From Rhipicephalus microplus (lineage: Eukaryota; Arthropoda; Arachnida; Ixodida; Ixodidae): a stretch of DNA of 64,000 nt. Position 1 is the stretch's first letter. Each line of letters begins with the position of its first letter. The notes below the pieces were generated by a model. It was not told where the DNA came from. It worked only from the letters and a program-made list of their open reading frames with translations, and did no database searches. The stretch covers positions 188,202,491 through 188,266,490 of the forward strand of contig NC_134702.1 of NCBI RefSeq assembly GCF_043290135.1. Direction: 5' to 3'. Shown one piece after another: positions 33,588-45,539 of this stretch. A program made the translations under genes and the position numbers.

Positions 33588-33605
33588 GGTGGAGGTGCTG
33601 GGTAA
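33588..33605 (+). promoter_or_regulatory. Primer-binding site of Gypsy element 2
   Basis: TGGTGGAGGTGCTGGGTA, identical to the site in element 1, 5 nt after the LTR. Confidence 0.75.
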
Positions 33606-33683
33606 CTTACCATCCTGGACGCCGCAGCAGAAGTTCTTCGAAGAAGCAAACGTGTAGCTGGCCTACCCCCGGACAACATCAGC

Positions 33684-34760
33684 ATGAACGACGACACAGC
33701 AATCCCATTGACGTACTACGCTGCTGCATCCACCAGTGCCACCGACACGGCACAAGGTGGCCGTCGACCTCGACAACCAGACTACTGGGCACCTGAGCCA
33801 CGAATATTCTCAGGTAAAACTGACGAAGACGTGGACACTTGGCTGAAACACTTCGACAGAGTGAGCCGCTACTACGAATGGGGCGCGTCGGCTAAGCTAG
33901 TGAACGTAGTATTCTTCCTTGCCGGGACAGCCTTGCTTTGGTTTGAGAACCATGAACATGTCCTCCCCAGTTGGGATATATTTGTTAAGGAACAGAAGGC
34001 CTGCTTTGGGGACACAAGTTCCATGAAAAGGAAAGCTGAGCAAACGCTGTCACGTAGGGCTCAGTTGCGCGGCGAAACGTGCACAACTTAAATTGAAGAA
34101 ATATTGACGCTTTGCGGGATTGCCAACGCAAATATGTCTGACGAAGACAAAGTCAGTCATTTGTTAAAAGGCACCGCCGAGGACGTGTACAATTTTTTGA
34201 TAACAAAATAAAACTTGAACACTCCTTCTATTTTCAGGCAGCAGTGTCGCGCATTCGAGGCGTTGAAGACCAGAAGAACTTTACCCAAGTTCGGGCGCTT
34301 GGACAATGTTCCCACTGTTGCAAGTATGGACGTCGCCACCTGCGAAGACATTCCCTTCCTCGTATGTCGGGTAGTTCGAGAAGAGCTCGTACGACTTCAA
34401 GCAGGTGACGTTCACCACCAATGCTCGTTTGCCGCGTGCTCGAGCCACCTCCCTACTGGATGCGAGAGCGCCACGTCGAAAACCGACCATGCACAGAAAC
34501 TGCAGATTTCACCCCGCGGCTTCCGTTTTTCCCGACGTGTCACGGCCACCACCGTATGTCATCATCTCGACGTGCCGCTGTGAACCTCCGATCGTCGTCA
34601 ACCAGGCCTCTACCAGAATATTACTATGCGTGATCAGAAAATGTTCCTGCGCAGCTCCACCCGTCTCCGCCTACTTCTGCCACCTCTGCTCCAGCTGATG
34701 TAAGCCGACAAGTCCCCGTTCGCTACACATGCGGTCTCCCAGGGCATATTTCGCGCTTCT
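33684..34760 (+). pseudogene. gag: gag of Gypsy element 2, broken
   Basis: ATG at 33684 begins a capsid region related to that of element 1 (DVDTWLKHFDRVSRYYEWG, LLWFENHEHVLPSW). In-frame TAA codons occur at 34089-34091 and near 34208, followed by frame changes. The zinc knuckle near 34722-34765 reads YTCGLPGHISRFC, so the first cysteine of CX2CX4HX4C is missing. Confidence 0.85.
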
Positions 34761-35759
34761 GTCCCAGACGGCCGCCTGCACCACCACGTTTTTCCACGTA
34801 TCCGGCTCGTATGTACAAAACGCCTTTGCCGCCACAATTTTCGACGTACCCGCCTCGTATGCACGAAACCTGGACCTCTCATCTGGCCGACCACCGTCCC
34901 CGACAGCAATGGCCTAACGTATTTCGCAGCGAGTCCCCCACCTCCGAGCGAAGCCTGACGCCGCTTCTGACACGGTCCCACCGGTCGCCGTCTCCACGTC
35001 GTCGGTCACCTTCCCAACATCAGCTGGGAAACTAACTGGTGCGACCGATGGAGGTGCGGTCATGGAACGGTCAGTTTCGACAATTCGTCCTTCTGCTGTG
35101 ATGTTGATGAACAAAGTGCGTGTGTGTATAAACGATGTAGATACTCTTGCTCTTGTAGACACTGGTGCTGCTGTTTCGGTTATGAGTCTTCGTTTCAAAC
35201 ATCGTTTCTTGTGTCACAAAGTTATGTTCGCGTAGAATCGTAAAGAAACTTTTCGTGGAGTTGGAGGCGAAGCGTATTGCCCTGTTGGTATTTGTTCAAT
35301 TGTACTCGTGATTGGTGGACAAAATATCCGAGTTGAATTCACTGTACTGGCTCGCGCAACTCATGACGTCATTTTAGGGATAGACCTCCTTCATGAATGC
35401 GGCGCTACGCTTGACTGTGGAACTGGAGAAATTCTTCGACAAAGTACGTTGCCCGCTGCAATAGTTGACAATTTTCCGACTCTGCCCATCAATGCGCTTT
35501 CGTTGTCTGAAGATGTGACGATCCCTGGTCGGACAGCAGTGTTTGTACCCGTATGCTCTTCTCATGTTCGCTCAGAACCCTGCACCGGACTGGTGGAGCC
35601 TGATCATGGAAACGCCATCAAGAAGAATGTGCTGGTCCCACGGTCTGTCCTTACAGCCATCGACGGACATGCTTGCTTGTGGGCGCTCAACGCAGCCTCA
35701 GAGCCCGTTGTTCTACCAGCCGGGTTCAAACTGGGAACCCTCGAGGAGCAGGCCACAAT

Positions 35760-35760
<1 letters not shown>

Positions 35761-35791
<31 letters not shown>

Positions 35792-35903
35792 ATACTCTCA
35801 ATGCCATTTGCGGCGTTACAGAGAGGATTGGTTAAAAGTTAGAGATGGCAGTCTTGAATGATGCATGATCAGGGTTGCTGGCGATGGAGGCATGGTCTCC
35901 AAT
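35761..35903 (-). mobile_element. Short LINE 3'-tail insertion with (TAAA)n
   Basis: About 145 bp that break the Pol frame between GTLEEQAT and DVGMVSVSP. On the minus strand it ends in seven TAAA units. Flanking CAATT on both sides may be a short target duplication. The source family is not identified. Confidence 0.6.
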
Positions 35904-36660
35904 TGACGTCGGAATGGTCTCAGTGTCTCCTGTCATCAGTCAGACTGCGCCAAACTCCTCAGCCGAGATGAAACGTATGATCAATAAGTCTTTGCCTTCT
36001 TCCGAGCAGAATGTCCTCGAGGAGGTGCTTACACGGTACGCGGGAGTCTCTGATTTCGCTCAAAACAAGCGTTGTTCCATGTTGTCCGAATCCTGTATGC
36101 ACCACCGCATCAACACGGGAGATGCTACACCGATACGCCAGAAACCCTATCGTGTATCCCCGTCAGAGAGGCAAGTGATCGCCGATCAGGTCAACGACTT
36201 GCTGCAGAAAGGCGTTATTCAAGAGTCAAGCAGTCCCTGGGAAGCTCCTGTTATATTGGTAAAAAAGAAAGAACAACTCTTGGCGATTTTGTGTGAACTA
36301 CCGCCGTCTCAACGCCGTCACAAAGAAAGATGTGTATCCGCTACCACGCATCGACGATGCTGTTGATTGTCTGCACTCGGCCACATACTTTTCGTCCGTC
36401 GACCTAAGGTCTGAATACTGGCAAATATCAATGCATCCGTCTGACAAACAGAAGACTGTTTTTGTCACGCCTGATGGGTTATTTGAATTCAACGTTATGC
36501 CGTTTGGCTTATGTAATGCCCCAGCTACCTTCGAGCGATTCATGGACTCCATCCTTCGTTGTCTCAAATGGGAGATATGTATTTGTTATCTCGAGGATTT
36601 AAATATTTTCGGCAAGACATTCCATGAGCACAACCATCGGCTTAGCGTTGTTGTAGATTG

Positions 36661-36900
36661 CCCCGCCGCGGTGGTCTAGTGGCTAAGCTACTCAGCTGCT
36701 GACCCGCAGGTCGCGGGTTCGATTTCCGGCTGCGGCGGCTGCATTTCCGGTGGAGGCGGAAATGTGGTAGGCCCGTGTACTCAGATTTGGGTGCACGTTA
36801 AAGAACACCAGATGGTCAAAATTTCCGGAGCCCTCCAGTACGGCGTCTCTCATAATCAAATGGTGGTTTGGGGACGTTAAACCCCACAAATAAATCAATC
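36661..36900 (+). mobile_element. Full-length Ruka-like SINE inside element 2
   Basis: 240 bp. The tRNA-like head has A box TGGTCTAGTGGCTAAGC and B box GGTTCGATTTCC (Pol III internal promoter), followed by a conserved body and an AATAAATCAATC tail. It is flanked by a perfect 17-bp target duplication, AGCGTTGTTGTAGATTG, at 36644-36660 and 36901-36917. A target duplication of this length fits LINE-driven insertion. It interrupts the RT ORF in VVVDC, which is repeated on both sides. Confidence 0.95.
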
Positions 36901-38988
36901 AGCGTTGTTGTAGATTGCGTCAAACAAGCTGGCCTCGTTTTGAACGCAAAGAAGAATCATTTTGGTGAGCGTCAAGCCCTTGTGCTTGGATATCTAGTCG
37001 ACAGGGACGGTATACGGCCAGACCCGCAAAAACTCAGTGCTGTCCGAGACTTAAAGCAACCAACGTCTGTGAAGGATCTCCGTGGCTTCGTGGGCCTGTG
37101 TTCTTATTTTGGTCGGTTTATCAGACTTCGCCCAGCTTGCTCATCCCCTGACAGAGTTGCTCCGCAAAAACGTTCCATTCCGATAAACCGTTGAGTGTGA
37201 GGCTGCTTTCGAACAGCTGAAGTATTTGCTTACTTCCGGGCCCCTCTTGCGCCATTTTGACACGGAGGCACTCACAGAACTGCATACGGATGCTAGTGGT
37301 ATCAGTGTTGGTGCCGTGCTAGTTCAGTATCACGACAACCGTCAGCACGTCATGGCGTATGCAAGTCGTACTTTGACTAAGCATAAGGGCAATTATACGG
37401 TCACCAAACTGGATTGTCCTGTGGTTGTTTTCGCCGTCTGAAAGTTCAGACCTTATTTGTACAGCTGGCAGTTAAAGATTGTCACAGATCATCATTCTCT
37501 TTGTTGGCTCGTTGGACTATGTGACCCAACTGGTCGGTTGGCTCGTTGGGCCTTACGGCTTCAAGAATATAACTTTTCTGGGATCTACATTAGTGGTCGA
37601 TGTCACGCAGATGCCGACTGCTTATCTAGTCTTCCATCTCCGACTGTGGATGCTGATGATGATGATTTCGACAACTACCTGGCCGCAATCTCATCCAACT
37701 TCCCAAATTTGGACGTCTTCTGTCACGAGCAACAGCGTGACCCTTCGCTGAAGCCAATGATTGATGTGGCTCGTAGCTCTAAACGCGCCACGCCATTCGT
37801 GATTCATGACGCCCTACTATATCGCAAAAATTACTCCAGCCATGGTTCCACACTACTCCTCGTCGTGCCAGAATGCCTGCGTCTTGCGGTATTTCAAGCC
37901 ATGCACGATGACATCATGTCTGGGCACCTTGGATTTGCCCGAACGATTCACCGTATCCTACAATGGTTTTACTGGCATCGACTCTGGAAGACCACCAAGC
38001 ACTACGTCGCAAGTTGTGATGTCTGCCAACGCCACAAATAACCTGCCACACCACTGGCCGGCCCACTGCAGCCGGTTAAGCCACCGACATCACCATTCGA
38101 AAAAGTCGGCATAGATTTACTGGGCCCTTTCCCCAAGTCTAACACCGGCTTCCGCTGGATTATTGTGTGCGTGGATTACCTGACGTGGTATACTGAAACG
38201 TTGGCGGTTGCTTCAGCCACATCAACTGATGTGTCATGGTTTCTTCTGCACTCGATTATACTCCGTCACGGGGCCCCTCGTGTGGTGATAAGTTATCGCG
38301 GCCGGCAGTTTACCGCTGACGTCGTCGAAGAGTTGCTACGGCTTTGTGGGTACGTGTCAGTATCGCCATTCCACGCCATACCACCTTCAGACCAACGGTC
38401 TCACTGAGCACACCAATCGTACCATCATCAACATGCTTTCAATGTATGTCGCAGCGGATCACAAGAACTGGGATGCCGTATTACCTTTTGTTACATACGC
38501 CTTTAATACCGCGAAACACGAAGTTACAGGTTATACGCCTTTCTTTCTTCTCTATGCTCGTCATCCCCAAAGTTTCCTTGACCCCATACTTCCTCTTTTG
38601 ACGAACGAAAACGCCAGTGTCGCGCAGACTTTGTTTCGCGCCGAAGAAGCTCGTTGACTTGCTTGGCTCCGAACTCTTTCCGCCCACGCTCGCGCGAAAG
38701 ACCGTTACGACGCAAAACACCCGCCCGTGACTTTCACTACAGGTGATTTGGCCTGGCTGTGGACGCCCGTTCGAAAGAAGAGACTTTGCCAGAAGTTTCT
38801 TTCTAAGTACTCCGGACCATTCGTCAGAACTCAGTGCCTAAGTGACATCACTTTTACGCTGTTGCGAAAGTGACAGCTTAGAACCGGCGTTCACGCAAGA
38901 CGCAAATTGTGCAGATTGCCCGATTGAAGCCCTACAACAACCGATCGCTTCTACTCGCTCGGTGAGCTACGTCTGGCAAGGAGGAAAA

Positions 38989-39109
38989 TGTAACGCGGAC
39001 TGAATGAGCGAGGAAGAAGAGATTGGACGCTTTGGAGCGAGGGTGATTCGGCAGTGACGGTAGAGCGCTGACATTTTTCAGTGTAAATGAACCCATCACA
39101 TCTGTAACA
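38989..39109 (+). repeat. 3' LTR of Gypsy element 2
   Basis: 121 bp, preceded by a purine tract (GGCAAGGAGGAAAA) and followed by ATAC. Confidence 0.92.
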
Positions 39110-39513
39110 ATACTACAAGGCTGCCGACGAGCAGACGCTGCTTGATGGTGTCCAGGATTGTGGAGACGGCGCAACGTTCAACGTGTACCTAAGGTTCCTA
39201 GATGAAACAAGTTTCGTCTAGAGACCCTACGTGTACTAGTGGGCCTTGGGCATTCAGAATGCATACTTTGCACCACCCGAAGACACTGCCTATGTGCGCG
39301 CCCAATTCCATCGAAGAGTTCAAGAACCAGACGAGACTACTGTCTGATTCGTACAAGCGCTGCGTTGGTTGGCCAACTGCGATTTCGGCACCACAGCAGA
39401 AAAATTCGCAGATCCCACGTACAGTGGGAATCGATCATATGCGAAGCATACATAGAAGTGTTGATATGTCACTTTAAAAGCAGCACAACGTTATGAGGTG
39501 GAGCTAAATAATG
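39110..39513 (+). mobile_element. Gypsy-type gag fragment, 3' side (host of element 2)
   Basis: YYKAADEQTLLDGVQDCGDG, then DTAYVRAQFHRRVQEPDETT and a FVQALRWLANCDFGTTAEKF-like stretch in shifted frames. It continues 33280-33458 and ends where satellite DNA begins. Confidence 0.7.
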
Positions 39514-39786
39514 CTGTACATGACTTACGTGTCATGATTATCATGTTTGTATGTGTCGTTCACCTTCGACAGCTATTCACGTCACGTGATACAGAATTTA
39601 GTAAATGTGGAGCTAGCGAAACGGCCGCGAGCATGCTATGAGCGTGATATGTTGTGATGTTCTTACATGACACGCTTGTCAGGATAATCATGTTTGCACC
39701 AGTCATATATATCGTCATCTATTGACGTCACCTAACACCAAATTTTGTTATATGTGGGTCTAGCAAAACGGCCACAAGCGCATCAT
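39514..39786. repeat. Satellite block 1, unit about 147 bp
   Basis: Nearly two units. The landmark CTAGC(G/A)AAACGGCC occurs at 39613 and 39760. Each unit also has ACATGACAC..TCATGATTATCATGTTTG. Confidence 0.8.
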
Positions 39787-40160
39787 GAAGGGCCCAAATT
39801 ACTCCAATATAGCGATCACGTGCGCGCACGCTGGGCCCAGCGATGGTACGGTAGCAAAACGCGAGCACTCAGACACGAGGCGCGAAGCGTCCGTCAGTGT
39901 GGCCCGACAGAAACCTGCGCGAAATGCGACATGCTGCATTTCGCGCCGATGCGTTACCCAGACAACACAGCGTTTCCCTCTTTCGTGACGGAGGGACGCC
40001 GGACGCGCTGAAACGCGCATGCGTCAAAGTAACGCGGCGCGCACCTGCCAGTATATGGCAGGACCGGCGCCTGGCGTGGCGACGCCAGCGTTACGCGACG
40101 AAATGAACGTCGGCGAGCACGCACACCGTGTCATGTCGAAATATAGTGGCACCTCACGGT
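39787..40160. repeat. GC-rich insert within the satellite
   Basis: About 370 bp with many CpG, beginning GGGCCCAAATTACTCC. It breaks the satellite phase by 368 bp if one unit is allowed. It contains the palindrome-like CTGGCGTGGCGACGCCAG. No TIR or clear target duplication seen. Confidence 0.55.
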
Positions 40161-40885
40161 GGTATGTAGTCATGTTCTCACATGTCACGCATCTCATGAT
40201 TATTATGTTTGCACCAGCCGCATACCTTCGTCATCCATTGGCGTCACGTAATACCACATTTGGCATATGTGAAGCTAGCGAAACAGGCGCAAGCGCATTA
40301 GCAGTGTGGCATGTTGTCATGTTGTTACATGGCACGTACGTCGTGATTATCCTGTTTGGATGTGTCATTTACCTATGTCGTCCGCTCGCGTCGCGTAATA
40401 CCGAGTTTGGTACATGTGAAGCTAGCGAGACGGCCGCCAGCACATTATGAGCGTTGCATGTAGCCATGTTGTTACATGACACGCATATCATGATTATCAT
40501 GTTCGCACCAGTCACATATCTTCGTCAGCCAATCACGTACTGTAATACCAAATTTAGTATATGTGACGCCAGCAAAACGGCCGCGAGCGCATCATGAGCG
40601 TGGCATGCAGTCATGTTGTTACATGACACACATGCCATGACTTTCATGTTAGGGTCGGTCGCTTGCGTTCGCCATGCTGTTATGTCATACCATACCAGTT
40701 TTGCAACATGCATGCGAACGAAACCACTGCAAGATCTGCAGGACCATGAAATGTAAATCACGACATTATGACATCGGTGTCATGATTTTCATGTTATGGC
40801 TAGTCAAATATGTTCTTCATACAGTCATGTTATGCCATGCCAAGTTTGGTATCGATACCATTATCTTAACGGCCAGGAGAGCTAA
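40161..40885. repeat. Satellite block 2, unit about 147 bp
   Basis: About five units. Landmarks lie at 40275, 40422, 40569 and 40715, so spacings are 147, 147 and 146. Divergence rises toward the right end. Confidence 0.85.
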
Positions 40886-42042
40886 AATTCTCAGGCGGCT
40901 AGATAAATAGATAAATACGCTCAAGGTCGCCGAAGTTCGCCAAAAAATGCTTCGCATTTATTAAGATGATCCGGGACCACATTCTATAGACACAGTGCAG
41001 TCGAGTTTTCCCGTGTGACTGCAGCGCCAGAACACAGTGCCTAGCGGAGAAAAAACGCGATAATAGGTTGGGATCAGTTAAAATGGAACGTGATGCCCGC
41101 GTCTCCCTGCCCGCGTCTCCTTGCCCGCGTGAGCGAGCGGATTGCAGCAGCGATACACAGGGATGCGTGCGCGCGTCCGTTTTCTGCGTGCCCCTAACGG
41201 CCAACGTCAGCAGACTTAGAATGGGCTAGTGCCAGCAGCGCAGCTCCCTCTGATCAGCGCACGGGCGCGCGCGCTTATCCTCGCCCCTAGCAATTGGAGC
41301 ATGTGGTGCGAGAGAGTGTAGGAGAGGTTAGGTGCAGTGCTTCACTGCCCCTTCTCTCGCCATTCACTCTCTCTCCTCTCTGCACCCCACTTTCCTGTCA
41401 GCTTGTGCCTCACTCTTGACCGTTCGCTGGCTGGGTGCCTCTCAAGGATGTCAGGATATGTGTGCTCGAGACGCCGCTGTGAAACGCCAACGCCGAGCCG
41501 AGAACGCTATTTGTTTTGCTCACTTCATACTATTTTTGAGCCGTGCACGTGCATGTTAGCTACTAAAGCTTGAAACGCATACCGCGTTTCTCGCGACAAA
41601 AAAAAAAAAAAGTCACGTGCAGTGAACGGCACTGTTATTTTTCTCTTGTGTGGGTTCTGATGTGCAAAACGCCGTTATGAATGCTACGCAATGCATTTCT
41701 TCACAATTTCCTTCGGGGAGGTGGGGGCATTTTTTTCTCAGTAAAGCGGCACCAGTTAATTTTACTGTCCACTCTTAGCAATTCAGCATGCTCACCCCTA
41801 CACGAATGGCAATTTTTTGTGACAAGTGCGTTTACTTGTCATAAAAACTTCCAAGCATTTCCTCGAGGGTGAATATGGTTAAGTGCAAATGCACGGGGTG
41901 ATGCTATGAGGGGGAGTAAAGTTAAAATCCGTTGGCATTCGCCAGTAAGTTAACGTAAGCTCCCCCGTGTGATCACATCGCGATTCCCAGGAACCATTAA
42001 ACCCTCTCGGGAAATCTTGGTGAGTTTACGCGTACATGTAAG
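40886..42042. other. Unassigned DNA
   Basis: 41090-41330 is GC-rich with short CCCGCGTCTCC repeats. No gene recognised. Confidence 0.4.
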
Positions 42043-42056
42043 AGTGAATTCGCACT

Positions 42057-42424
42057 ATAAGGACGCTTATGCCTGCGGCCCACTTCGCCCGCTTGCACTC
42101 GGCATCACGGGCTCTTCGCCACACTGCCTTGTCTTCAACCAGCGCGACATCTTCAACGATGCGTGCAATGCTCCCATTCGATTGCGTTGTACTCGCTGTT
42201 GGAGGTATCGCAGTCGAGGTTGATGCCTGCGATGGATCCATACCTATGACGACCTGCCGACCTCGAGCAAGCCGTGGTGGCGCGCGCAGCCACGGAGCGG
42301 AGGGCGGAGCGCGCGCAATCACGTGGTGTGTGACGTCGCTGCGCCGTTGCTACAGGCTCCTCGCGCCGTTGTAAGGGGAGAGGAGGAGGCGCACCACGGA
42401 TGGCGGATTCAGGGTCACTTATAA
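42057..42424 (-). mobile_element. Possible inserted element flanked by 14-bp direct repeats
   Basis: AGTGAATTCGCACT occurs at 42043-42056 and 42425-42438 around a GC-rich 368-bp segment whose ends both read TATAAG inward. On the minus strand it has an ATG frame beginning MDPSQASTSTAIPPTAS and ending in an Arg-rich VWRRARDAECKRAKWA. I recall Arg-rich RDAEyKR repeats in tick repeat-encoded proteins but cannot name the family. Confidence 0.4.
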
Positions 42425-42438
42425 AGTGAATTCGCACT

Positions 42439-42859
42439 TGAAAAAAAAAATGCAGAATATCCATGAGGGGAATGATAACGAGTGGAGTGAAGTGGACAAA
42501 CGGACGCATGGACGCGATGACGAACGCTTCGCCCCATTATCATAATCATTAACTCCATGGATATGCTGTGACACTGTTTTTAATGACATGCAAAGCAACG
42601 CAACTGGTTACTACGCTGACGACGCGGGCGATACCACCCACTGCGTACACTGCGTAGAGGGGGTTTGCCCATAAAAGCACTAGCCCCTTATCAAGTGAGG
42701 ATATCCAGAAAATGCAAGTTAGTGAGATTCTCTACGTGGTTAGTAGGTGTAAAAACTAACTCGCATAGCTATATTCCGTTCCTGAACTGTTCTTAATCGA
42801 TCTTGCAGCGTCGTCAGTGTACTAACTTTAATGGACTGCGATTAACCAACTGGACAGAG
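42439..42859. other. Unassigned DNA
   Basis: No gene or repeat recognised. Confidence 0.4.
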
Positions 42860-44040
42860 AGATACATTTATTTGCACAAGAACACCTTTTTCTTGTAGGG
42901 TTTAGCCCTTCGTTCAGGGCTGCACGTGTCGCCTGCATCAGCCGATGTGGCTCTTGTGGCTCTGAGCTCGTCAGCGCAGTCTCCCAGAAGGAGTGCGAGG
43001 GGGAGTGATTAGGGGGTCAGCCCGGTGGGTGGGTAAATTTGCAGGTGCAGCGATACACTGGGCTTCGCTCCGCCGTAGGGCAGTATGACAAGGGACGTAT
43101 GGCGTGTAGTATACGAAAATTCAGGGTAATGATTTAATCTGAAGCTGCCGCCACGTGACAGCTTTCTCTCAGTTGAGTTATTTGTGTGGTAGCGGGAAAG
43201 TGCATACGCCTTTGTCTCTAATGATACAGCGTTTAAAAGCAGTGTAACGTGTCTGCTAGTGCATCGTCTGGTTTGGACAGCTTTTCCGATGAAGCTCACA
43301 TTTTTGAGCTCCAGAGCTACCACGTAAGCGCATTCATTGGCATGTAGGGAGGCGTGTCCAGGTGTTCAGATGATACGCGCCGTGTGTAATAATCTGGGAA
43401 GTAATGATGTCAATATAGGCGCGTGTAAGGTGTGACCAGTCCTTTCGCTATGGTCGCGCAGGTGGTTCGCGAATCAGAGACCATGGTGACTGGGTCATCT
43501 GACGCCATTATTTTTGAAGCATGTATGACACGATTGATAGTAGTCTCTTCCGTCACACTGCCGTCCACAGTGTTAAGCGTAGTCAAAACCCTTACAGAGC
43601 CTTTATTGTGTACTATAGCCATACACATGGCCCGTTACTGTGGATGCTGGGCCACGTCTGTGTATACGACCGGTGCGTCCTATGTGCCGTCACCTAGGGC
43701 TCGCATTACCCTTTTGGCTGTATCCGGCCATAATGCAGGTCAGGGTGCATAGTGAGGTCGATTGCGGATACTTGAATTTTGTTTCTAATGCAAAGGAAAA
43801 AATTTCTTTCAGTTCTTTTTCCAGTTTGCCATGCTGTATCCCACCCGTGAAAGAGTGATACACTCCCGTCTTTTCCGCTGGAAGCGTTCAATTTGCCTGT
43901 TGCAATGTCCTTCAATTGTATTTCGTATGGCGTTGTAAAAACCCCAGGTCGTGTCAGGAGCTGTGCTGACGCGCATTGAGTAGTCACAGTGTCGCCATTA
44001 GTGCCGTGCGGACAAGGGTACATCTTCATCCGGTTTGTCT
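42860..44040 (-). mobile_element. RNase H-bearing LINE fragment, decayed
   Basis: Minus frames show AIDLTMHPDLHYGRIQPKG, resembling the NMHP-x-H-x-GRR segment before RNase H in tick LINEs. Then MVSDSRTTCATIAKGLVTPY, an RNase H core pattern with DS, and a Tyr/Pro-rich C-terminus to about 43009. The DNA from 43010 to 42860 looks like the 3' UTR. Frames are broken several times. Confidence 0.6.
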
Positions 44041-44070
44041 TCGTTTGAGTAAGCTTATAGTAGGGAACGT

Positions 44071-44197
44071 TGATTGATATGTGGGGTTTAACGTCCCAAA
44101 ACCACTATATGATTATGAGAGACGCCGTAGTGGAGGGCTCCGGAAATTTAGACCACCTGGGGTTCTTTAACGTGCACCCAAATCTGAGCACACGGGC
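44071..44197 (-). mobile_element. Ruka-like SINE, 5'-truncated
   Basis: SINE body in reverse, flanked by the 13-bp duplication TAGTAGGGAACGT (44058-44070 and 44198-44210). The tRNA-like head is missing. Confidence 0.92.
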
Positions 44198-44210
44198 TAG
44201 TAGGGAACGT

Positions 44211-45539
44211 GCAACATGCTTATATGAGAGTTTGTGCCAATAAGAACCTATCTTTCGTGCCATCCTATTCGGTTACCGCACAGACTTTTTTTGACACAAG
44301 ACGGCTAAAACGAAAACAATTCTGGCTTGTGATACTTAGGGGTCATTCTACGAAGCCTTGCATGGAGAAAGAACACGTCTGATCGTCAAAGCTCACTGGT
44401 ACAACCGGATGCGTGGTATCTTGTTTTTTCATAAGTGGTACGCCAGTTCTGTCTTGTTTCGCACGATTGTTTAGGCAAGCAATGAACATACTTCACTACG
44501 TTTTACGCGTTCTTGACTGCTCAAGTGGAGAGGACCGCGGGTGCCCACAAAACGCGAAATCCTCGTAATTTCTCAATGCCTATTCTGAGATTGTTCATGT
44601 GTTTTATGGAGAAAGAAGAGATTACGAGATAGAGATGACGAATGCAGGAAGGCGAGAAAGAAACTAATTTCTCGTCTTTTAACGGGGAGTTCTTTAAGGT
44701 ACTCTTAACTTACTCATTTTTTTTCATGGCTTGTAGTTAGTAGATCTTTCCTATCATCTGAGGTGTGATTGGGCTTCTGAAGGAGAAAAAGAGAGAAAAA
44801 AAAGCGTCATTAAAGCGACTAATAGTATTTTATTTTTTGTGTTTTCGAAATTCATTTTGGATTTACTGCGGCTGTGAGAAATTCGCTATATTCTTGACTT
44901 TATCTTTGCGTGCTTCTATTCTTTATGTTTTTGAAAAAGTCTGTTCAATTCACAACCATTAAAACTGCCCATAATGTTATCATCCCAATGAACAAACAGT
45001 TTGGTCACTGGTAACTTTTCTTGAGTTTCAAATGAAATAGAAGCGTGACAAGACGTGAAGCATTAAATATAATTAAATACGATCAATAGGGTTGCTTTCA
45101 TTTTTTCGTATTGTGTTTGGGAAAATTCACCTATATTATTATAATACAGAAATTCGAACGACCCTCCTATTTGTAGTAGAGTAGTGTAAGTGCCTTACAG
45201 GTGATAGATCCGTTCAAAATAAAGAAAAACCGCAGACCACTAACTTCTTTTTCTTCTTATGCCTGCTACAGCCCTCAGCATGGATATTGCGCCAAATTAA
45301 TTTCACAGTCAAAACACAGTAATCATATTCCCCTAGTCTAGAAAATCTAAAGGTATTGACTTGCATAAACCACCGGCTTCTTGGCCAACCCCCCTTAGTG
45401 GGTGAGAGCCACAAAAGAAAGGAACAAGCAATGGCGCTCAGTGTTCATGGTGCATGTCAACAACGAGAAACTGACTATTACGATTTGATTCGTTTAATAA
45501 GGGCTAGGTGAAATAACCATCTCGAAATCTACATCCACG
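44211..45539. other. Unassigned AT-rich DNA
   Basis: No ORF with a recognisable domain. Lies upstream of the CpG-rich candidate exon at 45.6 kb. Confidence 0.4.

Larger units (their letters stand above)
35100..38960 (+). pseudogene. pol: pol of Gypsy element 2, broken
   Basis: Protease LALVDTGAAVSVMS near 35150, then a stop at about 35235. Reverse transcriptase in two frames: VSPSERQVIADQVNDLLQKG, then [15 protein letters not shown]. The catalytic box is YLED instead of YLDD near 36585. The RT is split by a SINE at 36661-36900. RNase H LHTDASGISVGAVLVQ near 37280. Integrase H2C2 near 37900-38040, then GIDLLGPFPKS and later NGLTEHTNRT. At least six lesions. Confidence 0.88.
33459..39109 (+). 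mobile_element. Gypsy LTR retrotransposon, element 2 (decayed)
   Basis: 5,651 bp between LTRs of 124 and 121 bp (TGTAAC...GTAACA), with target duplication ATAC at 33455-33458 and 39110-39113. Internal order: PBS, gag, PR, RT, RNase H, IN. It carries two later insertions, a short LINE tail near 35.8 kb and a full SINE at 36661-36900. Multiple stops and frameshifts make it inactive. It is inserted into the gag of another Gypsy element, whose frame is restored across the empty site. Confidence 0.93.

Noticed and set aside
39745..40450. ORFs of 69-143 codons over the satellite region.
   Set aside because: They run through tandem units and the GC-rich insert without a conserved domain.
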